64,000 nt of DNA from positions 10,795,501-10,859,500 of the forward strand of contig CP114489.1 in the NCBI GenBank assembly GCA_027186245.1, written 5' to 3'. Origin of the DNA: Coriaria nepalensis (Eukaryota > Streptophyta > Magnoliopsida > Cucurbitales > Coriariaceae). A program made the translations under genes and the position numbers. Below are positions 12,916-23,933 of the stretch, piece by piece (the stretch's first letter is position 1; every line of letters starts with the position of its first letter). The notes beneath the pieces were generated by a model, which was not told the origin of the DNA, ran no database searches, and saw only the letters and a program-made list of their open reading frames with translations.

Positions 12916-14893
12916 TGGGGGCGGCAAAGAATATAATGTGTTGGTTGGTTGAATACTTGAAGAAACGGTGTTGGCAGATCAACCACAAGAAGTCGGTGAC
13001 AAGAGGAGCAAACAAACAACAAACAAACGTGAAAGACAGAGAGAGTATACCTTCTTCTAGCCTTCTACTTTTCCATTCTCTAATTTTTAATACTTATTAT
13101 ACAGAACGTGTTCTCACAATTTTACACCCTTTCACACCTAATAATAAAAAAATAATAAAAAAATAAAAATTAATATTTATAATAATAATGAAGATTAGTG
13201 TGACATACACGTGACGACGATATATTATATTATAACATATGAGTTGAGAATTTTTAATAATATAATATGTATATATGTATATATGTAATAAAAATTCAAC
13301 TACTTTGCTTCTCCGTTTTCTTATCTACTTTTTAACTTTTACAACTGTCGGCAACCAACAATTACTCACAAATAACAACTACCTCTAACTCTCGTTTTCA
13401 TTTCCCAGCCAAGAAGCCCTCCTCATTATCTATTTACTTGGACTCATCACATTATTATTATTATTATTATTATTTTATTTATTTTTTATATTTAATAACT
13501 ACGAACTTGAAAAAACAGGCAGGGATGCACATGTTCGCGTCCAACTTTTGAATCTGCCAGCTTCAGACAGCTCATTACTTTGTCCTTTTTACGTATACTA
13601 GAATATTATATTTAATTATCTTTTTTACGGGAATATATAAAAGCTAGGTTTACAGAAGACATCTACAACCTACTTCTCAGCTTGCCACGTACTCCTCATA
13701 AATTCAACAAGGCATTACGTGTCATCTTATGATTAGTTAGTACGCTCATCTTTGCCTATACAGGGGTTTTTACCAATTACCGAATCCCCATTATTATTAT
13801 TATTAACTTTCTGTATTATTGGTTTTTCAGAACACGACAGGAGGAAGACAATCATATTTTCGGGCAACAAAAAATGGATGTATATATTTTTCTAATGTTG
13901 GGAGGTCCAAGTGAACATATTAGTTGTTTTCCATTTGCAACGGTCACATGTTTTGATTTCTTTTAAGATTTGTAATTCTCTTACCTCAATTATCCTAATC
14001 ACAACGGCTATCTCAACAAAAATAATATAATTAAGAGCTAATTACACATATATATATATTATTTAAATTTTATAAATATTATTAGTATACACAATATTGT
14101 TTATAATTATGATATAATTAAGTTACATTATAATTTATTAACATTATTTTTATATATTATAATATTCACTATATAAAAATATCATTTATAATTAAGAAAA
14201 TTATTATTTTCTTTAATTAAAGAAAAATCAAGAGTAAAGTGCAAGGGCAAGTTCGTAATTTAAATAATTGTTTCTTCTTTTTTTTCCTAAAAATTCTCTA
14301 AAGACGATCTCGGTAAAACAGAGAGACATAATGGATTGACTTGGTTCGATATCACGGAAATTAAATGATCCGCTGATCAATTGGGTTCTTTCCACGTGTC
14401 CTAAACGAGGCCGTCACTAAATTTCGCTCCTGAAATTACGTCCTTAACAGAAACTGGCGAAGACTGGTACGTAACGTTTAACTCCGAGAGGGGCATTCCC
14501 GTCAAATCACCGACCACGTTAAGGTTCGTTGAAAAGCTCAACGCGTAGGACAGACTGTGAAGGAATATTATAATTACCAAAAAGGCCCCCAACTCCTCGT
14601 ATAACACAATGGGTTAAAATTAGATAGAAACATTTCAGTACAGCCGCAACCACAGACCAAGTACAAAATCAAACATCGAAACCGTACACGTGTGCTTACT
14701 TGACATATTCTCTTCCTTTGACCCCACCATCTCCATTTTCGAATAGAAGGTCCCACCAGAAATTCATAAAAATAATTCATACCGCCATTGCCCATTATTG
14801 AGCTAGCTCATTACCATGTTCTATATATGTACATATCACAAGTGGATACATCGTATAGAGGCATTTACAAATTAAATTACAATTCTTAGAAGG

Positions 14894-14895
<2 letters not shown>

Positions 14896-14943
<48 letters not shown>

Positions 14944-14950
14944 TCTCTCT
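14896..14950. repeat. (CT)n tract in the AGP promoter
   Basis: CT dinucleotide tract of about 55 bp with one or two interruptions, just upstream of the TATA box. Pyrimidine (Y-patch/CT) tracts are common in plant core promoters and leaders. Confidence 0.85.
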
Positions 14951-14960
14951 GTTTTTCTGT

Positions 14961-14970
14961 TTATATATAG
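14961..14970 (+). promoter_or_regulatory. TATA box of the AGP gene
   Basis: TTATATATAG lies about 117 bp before the AGP start codon and directly after the CT tract. The spacing leaves room for a leader of roughly 85-90 nt. Confidence 0.6.
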
Positions 14971-15086
14971 AAGTTCTCTCCTTTTTCAGTCACACATACT
15001 CTCTCTGATCACAAAGTAACGATCTTTTTCGATCTGTAAAACACAAAATCTTTTTCGAAATCTCTTGTTTGAGTTTTAGATTGGAA

Positions 15087-15572
15087 ATGGGTTTCTGCGG
15101 CGTTCAAGTTATTATGGTCCTAGCCATGTTGGCCACCTCATGCTTAGCCCAAGCACCATCACAGCCACCAACCACTGCGGCGCCACCCACCACGACGGCC
15201 ACACCAACTTCATCACCACCGGCTGCAACTCCAACTCCAACTCCAACTCCAACTCCAACCGCGACGCCAACCTCATCACCAACACCCGCTCCCGCACCGT
15301 CTACAAATACTCCGGCTCCGGCTCCAACAACTGCAGCTCCAACTCCGGCTCCTAGCTCGGCTCCTACTTCAACACCAAAGAGTTCTCCAGCTGGCGCTCC
15401 TGGTCCAGCCACGGCTTCTCCACCCGCACCACCAACCAGCGATCTTGCTCCATCACCGGGTCCTGGCGTTCAGACTTCTGAGCCACCAAGCGCTGCCGCT
15501 AAGATTAGCCACGCCGTTATTGTCGGAACGGCTGTTGTCGGAACTCTATTCGCCGTCGTGTTGGCTAATTAG
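15087..15572 (+). CDS. classical arabinogalactan protein (AGP), GPI-anchored
   Basis: Single exon of 161 codons from the ATG at 15087; an upstream extension of the open frame has no ATG. Residues 1 to about 22 form a signal peptide ending in SCLAQAP. The body is dominated by Pro, Ala, Thr and Ser with AP, TP and SP dipeptides, including a TP run made by ACTCCA repeats. These are the usual sites for proline hydroxylation and arabinogalactan addition. The C-terminus (about 137-161) is a hydrophobic GPI signal (VIVGTAVVGTLFAVVLAN) after small residues SAAAK. The protein would be a heavily glycosylated plasma-membrane or wall proteoglycan. Classical AGPs are typically 120-170 residues, so the length fits. 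The antisense open frames here are compositional artefacts. Confidence 0.93.
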   Translation: MGFCGVQVIMVLAMLATSCLAQAPSQPPTTAAPPTTTATPTSSPPAATPTPTPTPTPTATPTSSPTPAPAPSTNTPAPAPTTAAPTPAPSSAPTSTPKSSPAGAPGPATASPPAPPTSDLAPSPGPGVQTSEPPSAAAKISHAVIVGTAVVGTLFAVVLAN

Positions 15573-16689
15573 AGTGGGGGGATTCCTTCTTTTGAGTGGT
15601 TCGCAAGTCCAGGGAGGAGGGGCATGCATGGGATTTCAGATCATGATGGACGGTTGAGACGATCTCTTAAATTTTTCTCTTCATTGCCGTGTTTGGTTTG
15701 TCATAATTTATTTTTATTATCGTTATTAAATTAAAAAATTTTTTTTAGTTCTAAATTGGGTTTGATCGAGGTGTATTTGGGCGTCGACGATGATGATATG
15801 ATTATTTGGTCATTCTTTTGCTTAATTATGTTTGTAGATGAAAATTTCTGTGTACATCCGATTATAGATGAATAAAATTTGCATTTCATTCTTTTTTCCA
15901 TTAGCTTCAATTTATTTAAATTTCTTAAACAAAATATAAACAATTTAATTTCATATGTCGAGTTCTAAACCACTAAACTAATATAATAAGCTTTCAGTTT
16001 TCACTGTACATATATATTATTATAGTTTATATTATAATGTATATTTTTCATATCAATGAAGATTAATTAAATAAATGTCTTCATAATCTCGAACCGGACA
16101 AGAGTCCTTTTATGGGCTGTTTGGGCTTGAATCGATCGTTCGATGTCATAATATTTGAGCCATAGAGAGAGATCAGTCGGTGCATGAGATGAGAAGACAG
16201 ACTCGGGAATCAAGAGCCAAATTTTAGGCCCAACCCTTTACACTAAATTTAAAACATCCCGATAAGAAAGATTTCTTACCACAGATGTGATTCATATTAG
16301 CATTCGATAAGAAATAATAATAACGTGAGAATTAGAACAAAAGGCTTCCGTACATATTTCCAGGAGAAAGCTTCTCCAACTGTAAACTAGGATATTTTTA
16401 GGACACAAGGCAATTTCATAAAATAAAACGTAATTAAAAGATAAGATGTAAGAATTTAAGTGTATTAGAAATATGATTTTTTTTTTCCAATTTTTTGGAG
16501 CCAAAAAGTGAGAAATTTTTCATTGGTTAGTTCGATTCTCATTAAAGTTGTACCCTATCTCTTAATTTGGACGCGAATCATTCATCGTTCCAAGTTAGTA
16601 TAAAGAGAGTAGACACATAGATCATGCTGCACGCCTTTACAATTTTTGAAAAACAGAAGGATTTAAAGTATGTATAGTAGTACTAAGAA
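15573..16689. other. intergenic region between the AGP gene and the MATE pseudogene
   Basis: Probably begins with the AGP 3' UTR (T-rich, with an AATAAA-like motif near 15870). The rest shows no gene, RNA or repeat that I can support. Confidence 0.5.
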
Positions 16690-17682
16690 CGCTAACGATG
16701 TCCCCCTGTTAACAGATTCTTTCGGCTAGCCACCTACTCTACTCTTGTTATCACTCAAGCTTTCGCCGGACATTTGGGCGACCTCGACCTAACCGCAATA
16801 GCCATTGCCTAACAACGTCATTATCGGTTTTGACCTCAGCCCTCTCGTACGACTCTAGAATTCTCTTCTTTCAATCTTCATTTCATATAAAAATAGAAAA
16901 GAAAAATTTTATTGACATGTTTTGTTTTTGTATATATGATTAGTTGGGAATGGCGAGCGGGTTAGAAATGTTGTGCGGACAAGCGTTCGGGTTCGGGGGC
17001 GAAGAAGTATCACATTTTGGGCTTTTACATGCAAACGTCATGGATCGTCCTCTTCACATGCAGCATACTCATTTTGCCGATATTTATCTATGCGGGTCCC
17101 ATTTAAAGCTGTTAGGACAGCCGCAGGAGCTAGCTAACCTGGCTGGAGAAGTGTCGTTGTAGTTGATCCTAATGCACTTCAACTTTGTGCTCATGTTTCC
17201 GTTGCAGAGGTTCTGGCAGTGTCAGCTGAAGAACGCGGTAATCGCATGGGCGGCTCTGGTGTGTTTGGTCGTGCACTTGGCCGTGAGCTGGTTGTTTGTT
17301 TCTCAGTTAAAGCTCGGAGTTCTTGGCACCGGCGCTACTTTGGGCGTTTCTTGGTGGGTTTTGGCTTTTGGCCAACTGGGATATGTTTTGCGGCGGCTGT
17401 CCGGATACATGGACTGGTTTCTCAGCTGATGCCTTTTCCGATCTCTGGCAGTTAGTTAAATTATCTACCTCTTCTTGGGTCATGTTATGGTACTATGATG
17501 TTTCAAATTTTCTATCAAAATTAAGATTGACAAACAAAATCTATAAGTATCATGTTTTGATATTGATCATTAGGTTTTTTAAAATCAAACTACAGCCTGG
17601 AGACATGGTACTATAGAATCTTGATATTACTGACTGCAATTTTGTTGAATGCAGCGCTCTCTGTAGATGCTTTATATATCTG
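16690..17682 (+). pseudogene. MATE (multidrug and toxic compound extrusion) transporter pseudogene
   Basis: Pieces of a plant DTX/MATE efflux carrier appear in order but in changing frames. ITQAFAGHLGDLDL is near 16755. GMASGLEMLCGQAFG is near 16950, after an intron-like gap. LLGQPQELA is near 17110. PLQRFWQCQLKNAVIAW and SWWVLAFGQLGYV lie at 17190-17390. CGGCPDTWTGFS is near 17390 in another frame. A further exon at 17596-17682 has good splice sites and begins LETWYYRIL. Frameshifts fall near 16820, 17005, 17100 and 17390, with a stop at about 17161. MATE proteins have 12 membrane helices and about 480-500 residues; here the 3' part is missing and the next intron holds the copia element. It is a dead gene remnant. 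Confidence 0.85.
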
Positions 17683-17697
17683 GTGAGAATTAATATA

Positions 17698-17702
17698 AAT
17701 GA
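17698..17702. repeat. target-site duplication AATGA, left copy
   Basis: The 5 bases immediately before the 5' LTR are AATGA, identical to the 5 bases after the 3' LTR. This length is standard for Ty1/copia insertion. Confidence 0.95.
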
Positions 17703-18129
17703 TGTTAATGAATAAACTTAATTTGCCATTAAATTTGTGATTACATAGTGGACAGTTTTTTGAGATTGATTAAGGAGCGAATTTGAAAAGGCAATTCTAG
17801 ATCATTCTGGGCAAATGAGGAGTCTATTTGATGTGCCTTGAAGTCTAGTTTCTGATGGTTCAAGTTTCAAGTCTTTTGGAGTTCCCTATAATAAGTTATT
17901 ACAGTTTTAGTAACCAATTGTTAGATTTAACTATTGCTGCTTAGAATTCTGTTTTTACATTTATGTTGTATACGAATTTCAAGAGTCTTAAGAGTCTATA
18001 AATAGAGTTGTATTCTGTTGTGAAAAAAAAGTGTGAGAGAGGAAAAAATACAAGAAGATAGTTTGAATGATAAAAGAGTTTTGAGATTAGTATCTCTTTC
18101 CTCCACCGAAATATATCATATTATTAACA
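17703..18129 (+). repeat. 5' LTR of the copia element
   Basis: 427 bp, TG...CA ends, with a TATA box (TATAAATA) at 17997-18004 that would drive the element's transcript. It is about 96% identical to the 3' LTR by hand alignment. Confidence 0.96.
17997..18004 (+). promoter_or_regulatory. TATA box in the 5' LTR
   Basis: TATAAATA lies about 125 bp before the LTR end. The same motif occurs at 22534-22541 in the 3' LTR, where it could drive transcription into the flanking DNA. Confidence 0.65.
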
Positions 18130-18132
18130 AAT

Positions 18133-18145
18133 TGGTATCAGAGCC
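18133..18145 (+). other. primer binding site for initiator tRNA-Met
   Basis: TGGTATCAGAGCC begins three bases after the 5' LTR. It is complementary to the 3' end of plant initiator tRNA-Met, the usual primer of plant Ty1/copia elements. Confidence 0.93.
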
Positions 18146-18164
18146 GATTGCAAATTCCGGAAGA

Positions 18165-21100
18165 ATGTTTGTGGGGGGTATGCCACTACCACGATTGACG
18201 AAAGCCAACTACAACAACTGGAGCATCCAAATGTGAACACTACTCGGTGCCCAAGACGCATGGGAAGTAGCATGGGAAGTAGTCGAATAAGGTTTTGAAG
18301 AACCGGCTACAAACACAGTTCAGACGACGAATCAGGTAAAGGCGTTGAAAGAAACGCGAATGAAGGACAAGGCAGCGTTATACATGTTGTTCCAAGCGGT
18401 TGACGAGTCGGATTTTGAAAATATAGCTAACGCAACAACTGCCAAGGAAGCATGGGATACGTTGCAAAAAGTTTTCAAGGGGGCCGACTGAGTAAAGCAA
18501 GTAAGACTCCAAACTCTACGCGGCGAGTTGGAGGGTATGAAGATGAAGGAGTCGGAAGGTGTATCCGACTACATCACGCGTGTGCAAACCGTGGTAAATC
18601 AGCTCAAGTGCAACGGTGAAATTCTAAAGGACTCAAGGGTCGTGGAGAAAATTCTGCAGTCGCTAATTGACAATTTCGAGAATGTTGTTTGCGCCATCGA
18701 AGAGTCGAAGGACTTAGAGAGCCTAACTATTGATGATCTCGCTGGGTCGCTAGAGGCACACGAGCAACGCAAGAAGAAGAAGAACGAGTCGCTTGAGGAA
18801 GCACTGCAAGCCAAAGTGTCTATCAAAGACGAAAAGATACTATATACTCAAAACTTTCGTGGTAGAGGGCGCAGCCGTGGAGGTCGCAGCAATGGTCATA
18901 GTGGTGGAGGCCGCAGTCTAGGTGGATACTATGAGGAGAAGGGGCAGTCAAGCCAACAAAATTGGCGAGGTAGAGAACGTGGTCGTGGGAGAGGCGGCCG
19001 ATCAAATCACTCGAATGTCGAGTACTATAAGTGTGGCAAATACGGTCACTATGTGAAGGACTGCAACTCCGATAAGTGTTACAATTGCGGCAAGTTCGGG
19101 CATTACGCAAAAGATTGCTATGCCGAGAAGAAAGTGGAGGAGAACACCAACCTTGTCGCGAAGGATGAAACGAAAGAAGGGTTTCTCATGATGGCATACA
19201 ATGATATCAATACCGATAGCGACATAGTTTGGTACCTTGACACCGGTGCAAGCAACCACATGTGCGGGCACAAGCACCTATTCAAGGAGATGCGAGAGGT
19301 TGAAGATGGACACGTGTCGTTCGGAGACGCGTCAAAGATCCAAGTAAAAGGCCAAGGTACGGTTCACTATTTACAAAAAAGGTGCTATGGAAGGGTCAAT
19401 CGAGAATGTTTATTAAGTACCTGATCTTAAAAGCAATATTTTGAGTATGGGGCAACTCATGGAGAAGGGATACTCGGTATTCATGAAAAACCAGGTACTA
19501 CAATTAAAGGACAATCGAGGGCGTTTGGTAGCACGAGTCGAAATGGCCAAAAATCGCATGTACAAACTTAACTTGTGAAATGTACGGGAAAAATGTCTAC
19601 AAGTCGACAAGGAAGACAAATCACAGTTGTGGCATCTAAGGTTCGGTCACCTTCATTACGGTGGCTTAAAGGAATTGGCCAAGAAGAACATGGTCCATGA
19701 GCTACCGGACATGGACTACACCACGAAGTTTTGCGAAAGATGTTTACTCGGCAAGCAAGCAAGGACCTCATTTCCGAAAAAGGCAGAATACCGTGCAGAA
19801 AAACACTCGAGCTCATACATACCGATATTTACGGACCGATCACTCCAAAATCTTTTGGTGAAAAAAGGTACTTTATTACATTTATTGATGACTACACTCG
19901 GAAAACGTGGGTCTACTTTCTAAAAGAAAAATCTGAAGCTCTAAATTCATTCAAGAAGTTCAAACTGTTGGTAGAAAAAACCACCGGCATGTTCATCAAA
20001 GCTGTCAGGTCAGATAGAGGCGGGGAGTACACATCAACCGTCTTCATGAATTTTTGCGAGGAACAAGGCATCAAGCGATTCTTGACTGCACCATATTCGC
20101 CTCAACAAAACGGTGTGGCCGAGAGAAAGAATCGGACCATTCTCGACATGGTCCGATCGATGATTAAGAGCAAGAAAATGCCGAAGGAATTTTGGGCGGA
20201 AGCGGTGCTATGTGCAGTCTATGTGCAAAATCGATGCCCTCATGTGAAGTTGGAAGATCAAACACCGCAAGAAGCATGGAGCGGACAAAAACCAACAGTA
20301 TCTCACTTAAAGGTGTTCGGTAGTGTGGCCTATGCGCATGTACCGGATCAAAGAAGGACCAAGCTCGATGACAAGAGCAAAATATACATCTTTATCGGTT
20401 ATGATGAAAAGACAAAAGGTTTCAAGTTATTTGATCCAATAGAGAAGAAAGTAGTGGTCAGCCGAGATGTGCATGTAAACGAGTCAAGTTCGTGGGATTG
20501 GGAAAAATCAACGGAGGAGATATTCGAGAAAGAAGAATCATCTACCGGTACAATCACTACACCAATAAACACACCGGAAAATCCACCAACAATCGATGAT
20601 GAAGATGAGCCAAGACAACCAAGGATGCGAAGCATGCAAGATTTGTACAACTCGACAAGTGAGGTATATTTAATTTGTCTTTTGGCGGATGCCGAAACAA
20701 TTACATTCGAGGAAGCGGTACGAAATGAGAAGTGGCAAGCAGCCATGAATGAAGAAATAAAAGCAATCGAGCGAAACCAAACTTGGGAGCTGGTTGAATT
20801 GCCAAAAGGAAGTCAGCCCATAGGAGTAAAATGGGTATACAAAAAGAAGATGAACGCTCAAGGCGAGAAAGAGCGGTACAAGGCAAGGCTAGTTGCAAAG
20901 GGCTATCGACAAAAGGCGGGGATAGACTATGATGAAGTTTTTGCCCCGGTTACAAGAATGGAGACGATTCGCCTTCTCATTGCTCAAGCAGCTCAATTCA
21001 AATGGAAAATTTTTCAAATGGATGTCAAGTCAGCATTTTTGAATGGCGTGCTAGAAGAAGAGGTGTACGTGGAGCAACCACCCGGGTACATGAAAATTGA

Positions 21101-22252
21101 GGAAGAAAATAAGGTCTTGAAATTGAAGAAGGCACTTTATGGATTGAAACAAGCACCTCGAGCTTGGAATACCCGCATCGACACTTACTTCAAGAAGAAC
21201 GGGTTTATTCAATGTCCATACGAGCATGCACTGTACGTGAAAAAGAATGAAGGTAATTTGCTCTTTGTTGCTCTTTATGTTGATGACCTCATCTTTATGG
21301 GGAACAATAGTGAAATGATAGAGGAATTTAAAAGAGTGATGACTCGAGAATTCGAGATGACGGACTTGGGTTTGATGAAGTACTTCCTTGGTCTAGAGGT
21401 TAGACAAGAAAAGACTGGGATTTTTGTGTCACAAGAAACATATGCAAAAGAAGTTCTAAAAAGGAACAAAATGGCGGATTGCAACCCGGTATTGACACCA
21501 ATGGAACCCGGGGTGAAACTTTCTAAGTTTGATGGTGGAGAACGAGTAGATGCGACCAAATACCGAAGTCTAGTTGGGAGTCTTCGCTATCTCACATGCA
21601 CAAGGCCGGACATTTCTTATAGCGTTGGAGTTGTAAGTCGATTCATGGAGGAGTCGGTCTACACGCATTTAAAAGCAGTAAAGAGAATTTTGCGGTATAT
21701 TCAGGGAACCGAATCTCTTGGATTATTCTACACCAAAGCCGAAGATTTCATGCTAGTGGGATATTCCGATAGCGATTGGTGCGGTGACGTGGATGATCGA
21801 AAGAGTACATCGGGATATGTGTTTTTTTGGGGGACACGACATTCACTTGGTTGTCGAAGAAACAACCAGTCGTGACACTCTCTACGTGCGAAGCAGAGTA
21901 TGTGGCAGCAGGAGGCTGTGTGTGTCATGTGATCTAGTTGAGAAGATTACTGAATGAGCTAAATTTTACTCAAAAGAAGGCCACATAAATTTACTTGGAC
22001 AGTAGATCAGCGATCGAATTGGCAAAGAATCCTGTCCATCATGAAAGAAGCAAGCATATTGACCTGAAGTTCCATTTCATCCGAGAGCACGTGAAGGAAA
22101 AAGAGATAGAACTGGTACATGTGAAAAGCGATGACCAAGCAGCTGACATCTTTACAAAGCCACTGTCCACAAGACTATTTGAGAAAATGAAAAATCTACT
22201 CGGCATGAAGGACAGAAGAGAATTAAGTTTAAGGAAGGGTGTTGATGAATAA
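18165..22252 (+). pseudogene. copia gag-pol polyprotein, disrupted
   Basis: Gag begins at the ATG at 18165. In-frame stops fall at 18234, 18288 and 18489, and a 12-bp duplication makes AWEVAWEV. Gag continues through the capsid region and an Arg/Gly-rich tail to two zinc knuckles near 19020-19120. The first knuckle has lost its first Cys; the second, CYNCGKFGHYAKDC, is intact. The protease motif DTGASNHM is near 19240. A frameshift in the A-run near 19375 and stops at 19414 and 19576 follow. Integrase shows a CERC zinc site, then VRSDRGGEY and NGVAERKNRT. A frameshift near 19795 is followed by a 714-codon open frame with RT motifs FQMDVKSAFLNG and YVDDLIFMG and the RNase H motif YSDSDWCG. Another frameshift is near 21825, with stops at 21935 and 21986. 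Confidence 0.95.
22231..22239 (+). other. polypurine tract
   Basis: AAGGAAGGG directly abuts the 3' LTR and would prime plus-strand DNA synthesis. Confidence 0.88.
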
Positions 22253-22666
22253 ACTTAATTTGCCATTAAATTTGTGACTGCATAGTGGACAGTTTTTTTA
22301 GGCTGATTAAGGAGCGAATTTGAAAGGGCAATTCTAGATCATTCTGGGCAAATGAGGAGTCTATTTGATGTGCCTTGAAGTCTAGTTTCTGATGGTTTAA
22401 GTTTCAAGTCTTTTGGAGTTCCCTATAATAAGTTATTGCAGTTTTAGTAACCAAATGTCAGATTTAACTATTGCTGTTTAGAATTCTGTTTTTACATTTA
22501 TGTTGTATACGAATTTCAAGAGTCTTAAGAGTCTATAAATAGAGTTGTATTCTATTGTGAAAAATGAGTGTGAGAGAGGAAAAAATACAAGAAGATAGTT
22601 TGAATGATAAAAGAGTTTTGAGATTAGTATCTCTTCCCTCCACCGAAATATATCATATTATTAACA
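22240..22666 (+). repeat. 3' LTR of the copia element
   Basis: 427 bp with the same ends as the 5' LTR and a TATAAATA at 22534-22541. It follows the polypurine tract directly. Confidence 0.96.
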
Positions 22667-22671
22667 AATGA
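22667..22671. repeat. target-site duplication AATGA, right copy
   Basis: AATGA follows the 3' LTR and matches 17698-17702 exactly. Confidence 0.95.
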
Positions 22672-22734
22672 AACATTGTTTTTTTTTTTTGGTAATAAAT
22701 TAGTTTAGAAAGGACCACAAATGCAACTTTAACC

Positions 22735-22955
22735 TAAGACCGATCTTCTACTACCGTTGCCGGTTCTGCTCCACGGCGGTCCTACGACCACTCCCGATTG
22801 GCAATGGTTTTGTCGTGAAAAGGAGGGGGTACCAGCGATTTCTTTCTCTCCATCTACCATAGCGCAGTCCAAAGCTCTTCTGGACAAGGCTGTGATTCTG
22901 CGTTTTAGATCAGGACGTCCCTCTCTGGAGGAGATCCATTGATTTATCAAATCCA
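22735..22955 (+). pseudogene. DUF4283-like fragment from a plant LINE/retroelement protein
   Basis: An open stretch reads SKALLDKAVILRFRSGRPS followed by LEEIH, a stop, then FIKSSW. This resembles the start of DUF4283, a domain common in plant LINE-associated and zinc-knuckle proteins. Only about 70 codons are present, with a stop at the His/Phe boundary. The fragment runs directly into the antisense pectate lyase remnant near 22955. The family assignment rests on a short motif, so it is moderate. Confidence 0.45.
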
Positions 22956-23735
22956 GTTGGTGCAGCACTGCTCTCCAATTGCATACATTTCCCAATGAGT
23001 ATAGAGGCATTATTCACCACATGAAAATATCCATGCCCACATCTGCCAAAAAAAAAAAGTAAATATTAGTGTTGCAAACAAGACCCTCAAGAAATCTCTA
23101 TCTACAAAAAAGCCTCGTGAATAAAAAAGTAGTACTTTTTCTTTTTATCTTACCTTGGGCATCCATCCTTTGCACCAGGTCTTCTCCAAAATGATTAAAA
23201 GCGATTGTGACCTGCATGTTCTTGTCTTGAGTGGGAGTCACGACCCAACAACATGACCTTATCATGGTGTGTCGTGTAATTGTTTGAGATTGTGATCATA
23301 GAGGACCCATGAATATCATCAATCAGCCCGTCTTTACAGTTTGACAACGAGCAATCGTCGACCACATGTGGCTCCCGCCGAAGATCGAGACACCGTCGCC
23401 GTCAGATATCGTCCTCCACCCGTAATGCTGTGGAGAATCCCTCACGTAAGTGTTTCCTCCCTGCTTACAGTCGTGTATGTGTAATCCGTGTATGATAATG
23501 TTCGTCACGTATTGGATGCTATATGCACGCTAGCTCTTCTGCTGTCGATCGTTTTGAACGAGTTCATGGTCAATTATTTTTTCAATTTGATCACCATGTT
23601 ACGTTTAAATATGATCCATAGCGGCACATCCTGAATAACCGCGTGCTGCAAAAGTTCCCGGTTTCAGGTTCACCGGATCATCATCACCTGAATCAGTTAC
23701 CACATAGGTCTTACCATCCTCACCTGAATCATCAC
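22955..23735 (-). pseudogene. pectate lyase (PL1) pseudogene
   Basis: Read on the minus strand, it shows GKTYVVTDSGDDDPVN, then HAVIQ and PLWIIFKR, then [19 protein letters not shown] and [15 protein letters not shown]. After a frameshift come [11 protein letters not shown] and [14 protein letters not shown]. An intron with GTAAGA donor and GGCAG acceptor (about 23048-23149) separates this from HGYFHVVNN and a frameshifted THWEMYAI. Pectate lyases cleave de-esterified homogalacturonan in the wall. Stops and at least three frameshifts rule out function. The retained intron shows it arose by DNA duplication, not from a processed transcript. The signal peptide and C-terminus are missing. Confidence 0.85.
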
Positions 23736-23802
23736 ATGAAAGTTTATAGATGCATATTTTACTATTATTATTATTATTTAATGTGACTTTTGTTTTGAAC
23801 AG

Positions 23803-23887
23803 CTTGGAAAATTGGTACTATAGAATACTGGTTCTAAATTACAGGAAGTTTAAACTCAAAAATTGCTTTGGATGCCATCTCTATCTG
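23803..23887 (+). pseudogene. isolated MATE transporter exon, second copy
   Basis: After an acceptor-like TTTTGAACAG the sequence reads LENWYYRILVL. After a one-base shift it continues ITGSLNSKIALDAISI, ending at a GT. This is the same exon as 17596-17682, duplicated about 6.1 kb away on the same strand. Nothing else of the transporter is recognisable next to it. Confidence 0.7.
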
Positions 23888-23902
23888 GTCAGACATTCTC
23901 TC

Positions 23903-23933
<31 letters not shown>

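Larger units (their letters stand above)
11763..15086. other. intergenic region between the GEM-like and AGP genes
   Basis: No gene is supported. A short tandem repeat, GATTTAATTTTT (about 3.5 units), lies at 12873-12915, and TTA runs occur near 13452-13480. Short open frames near 14.4-14.8 kb resemble no family I know. The last 200 bp are the AGP promoter and leader, with a CT microsatellite and a TATA box. Confidence 0.55.
17703..22666 (+). mobile_element. complete but inactive Ty1/copia LTR retrotransposon, 4964 bp
   Basis: All structural landmarks are present: 427-bp LTRs at 17703-18129 and 22240-22666 starting TGTT and ending AACA, an initiator tRNA-Met primer site, a polypurine tract and matching 5-bp target duplications. 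The internal region codes gag-protease-integrase-RT-RNase H in copia order (integrase before RT). Several stops and frameshifts mean it cannot make its own proteins as read here. A hand alignment of the two LTRs gives about 16 differences in 427 bp, mostly transitions, so the insertion is fairly recent. It sits in an intron of the MATE pseudogene, in the same orientation. Confidence 0.97.

Noticed and set aside
14401..14795. Two minus-strand frames of about 70 codons before the AGP gene
   Set aside because: No known motif, no splice structure linking them, and location in the AGP promoter region.
15104..15412. 102-codon antisense frame rich in Gly, Ala and Val
   Set aside because: Exact antisense of the Pro/Thr/Ala-rich AGP repeat; composition explains the open frame.
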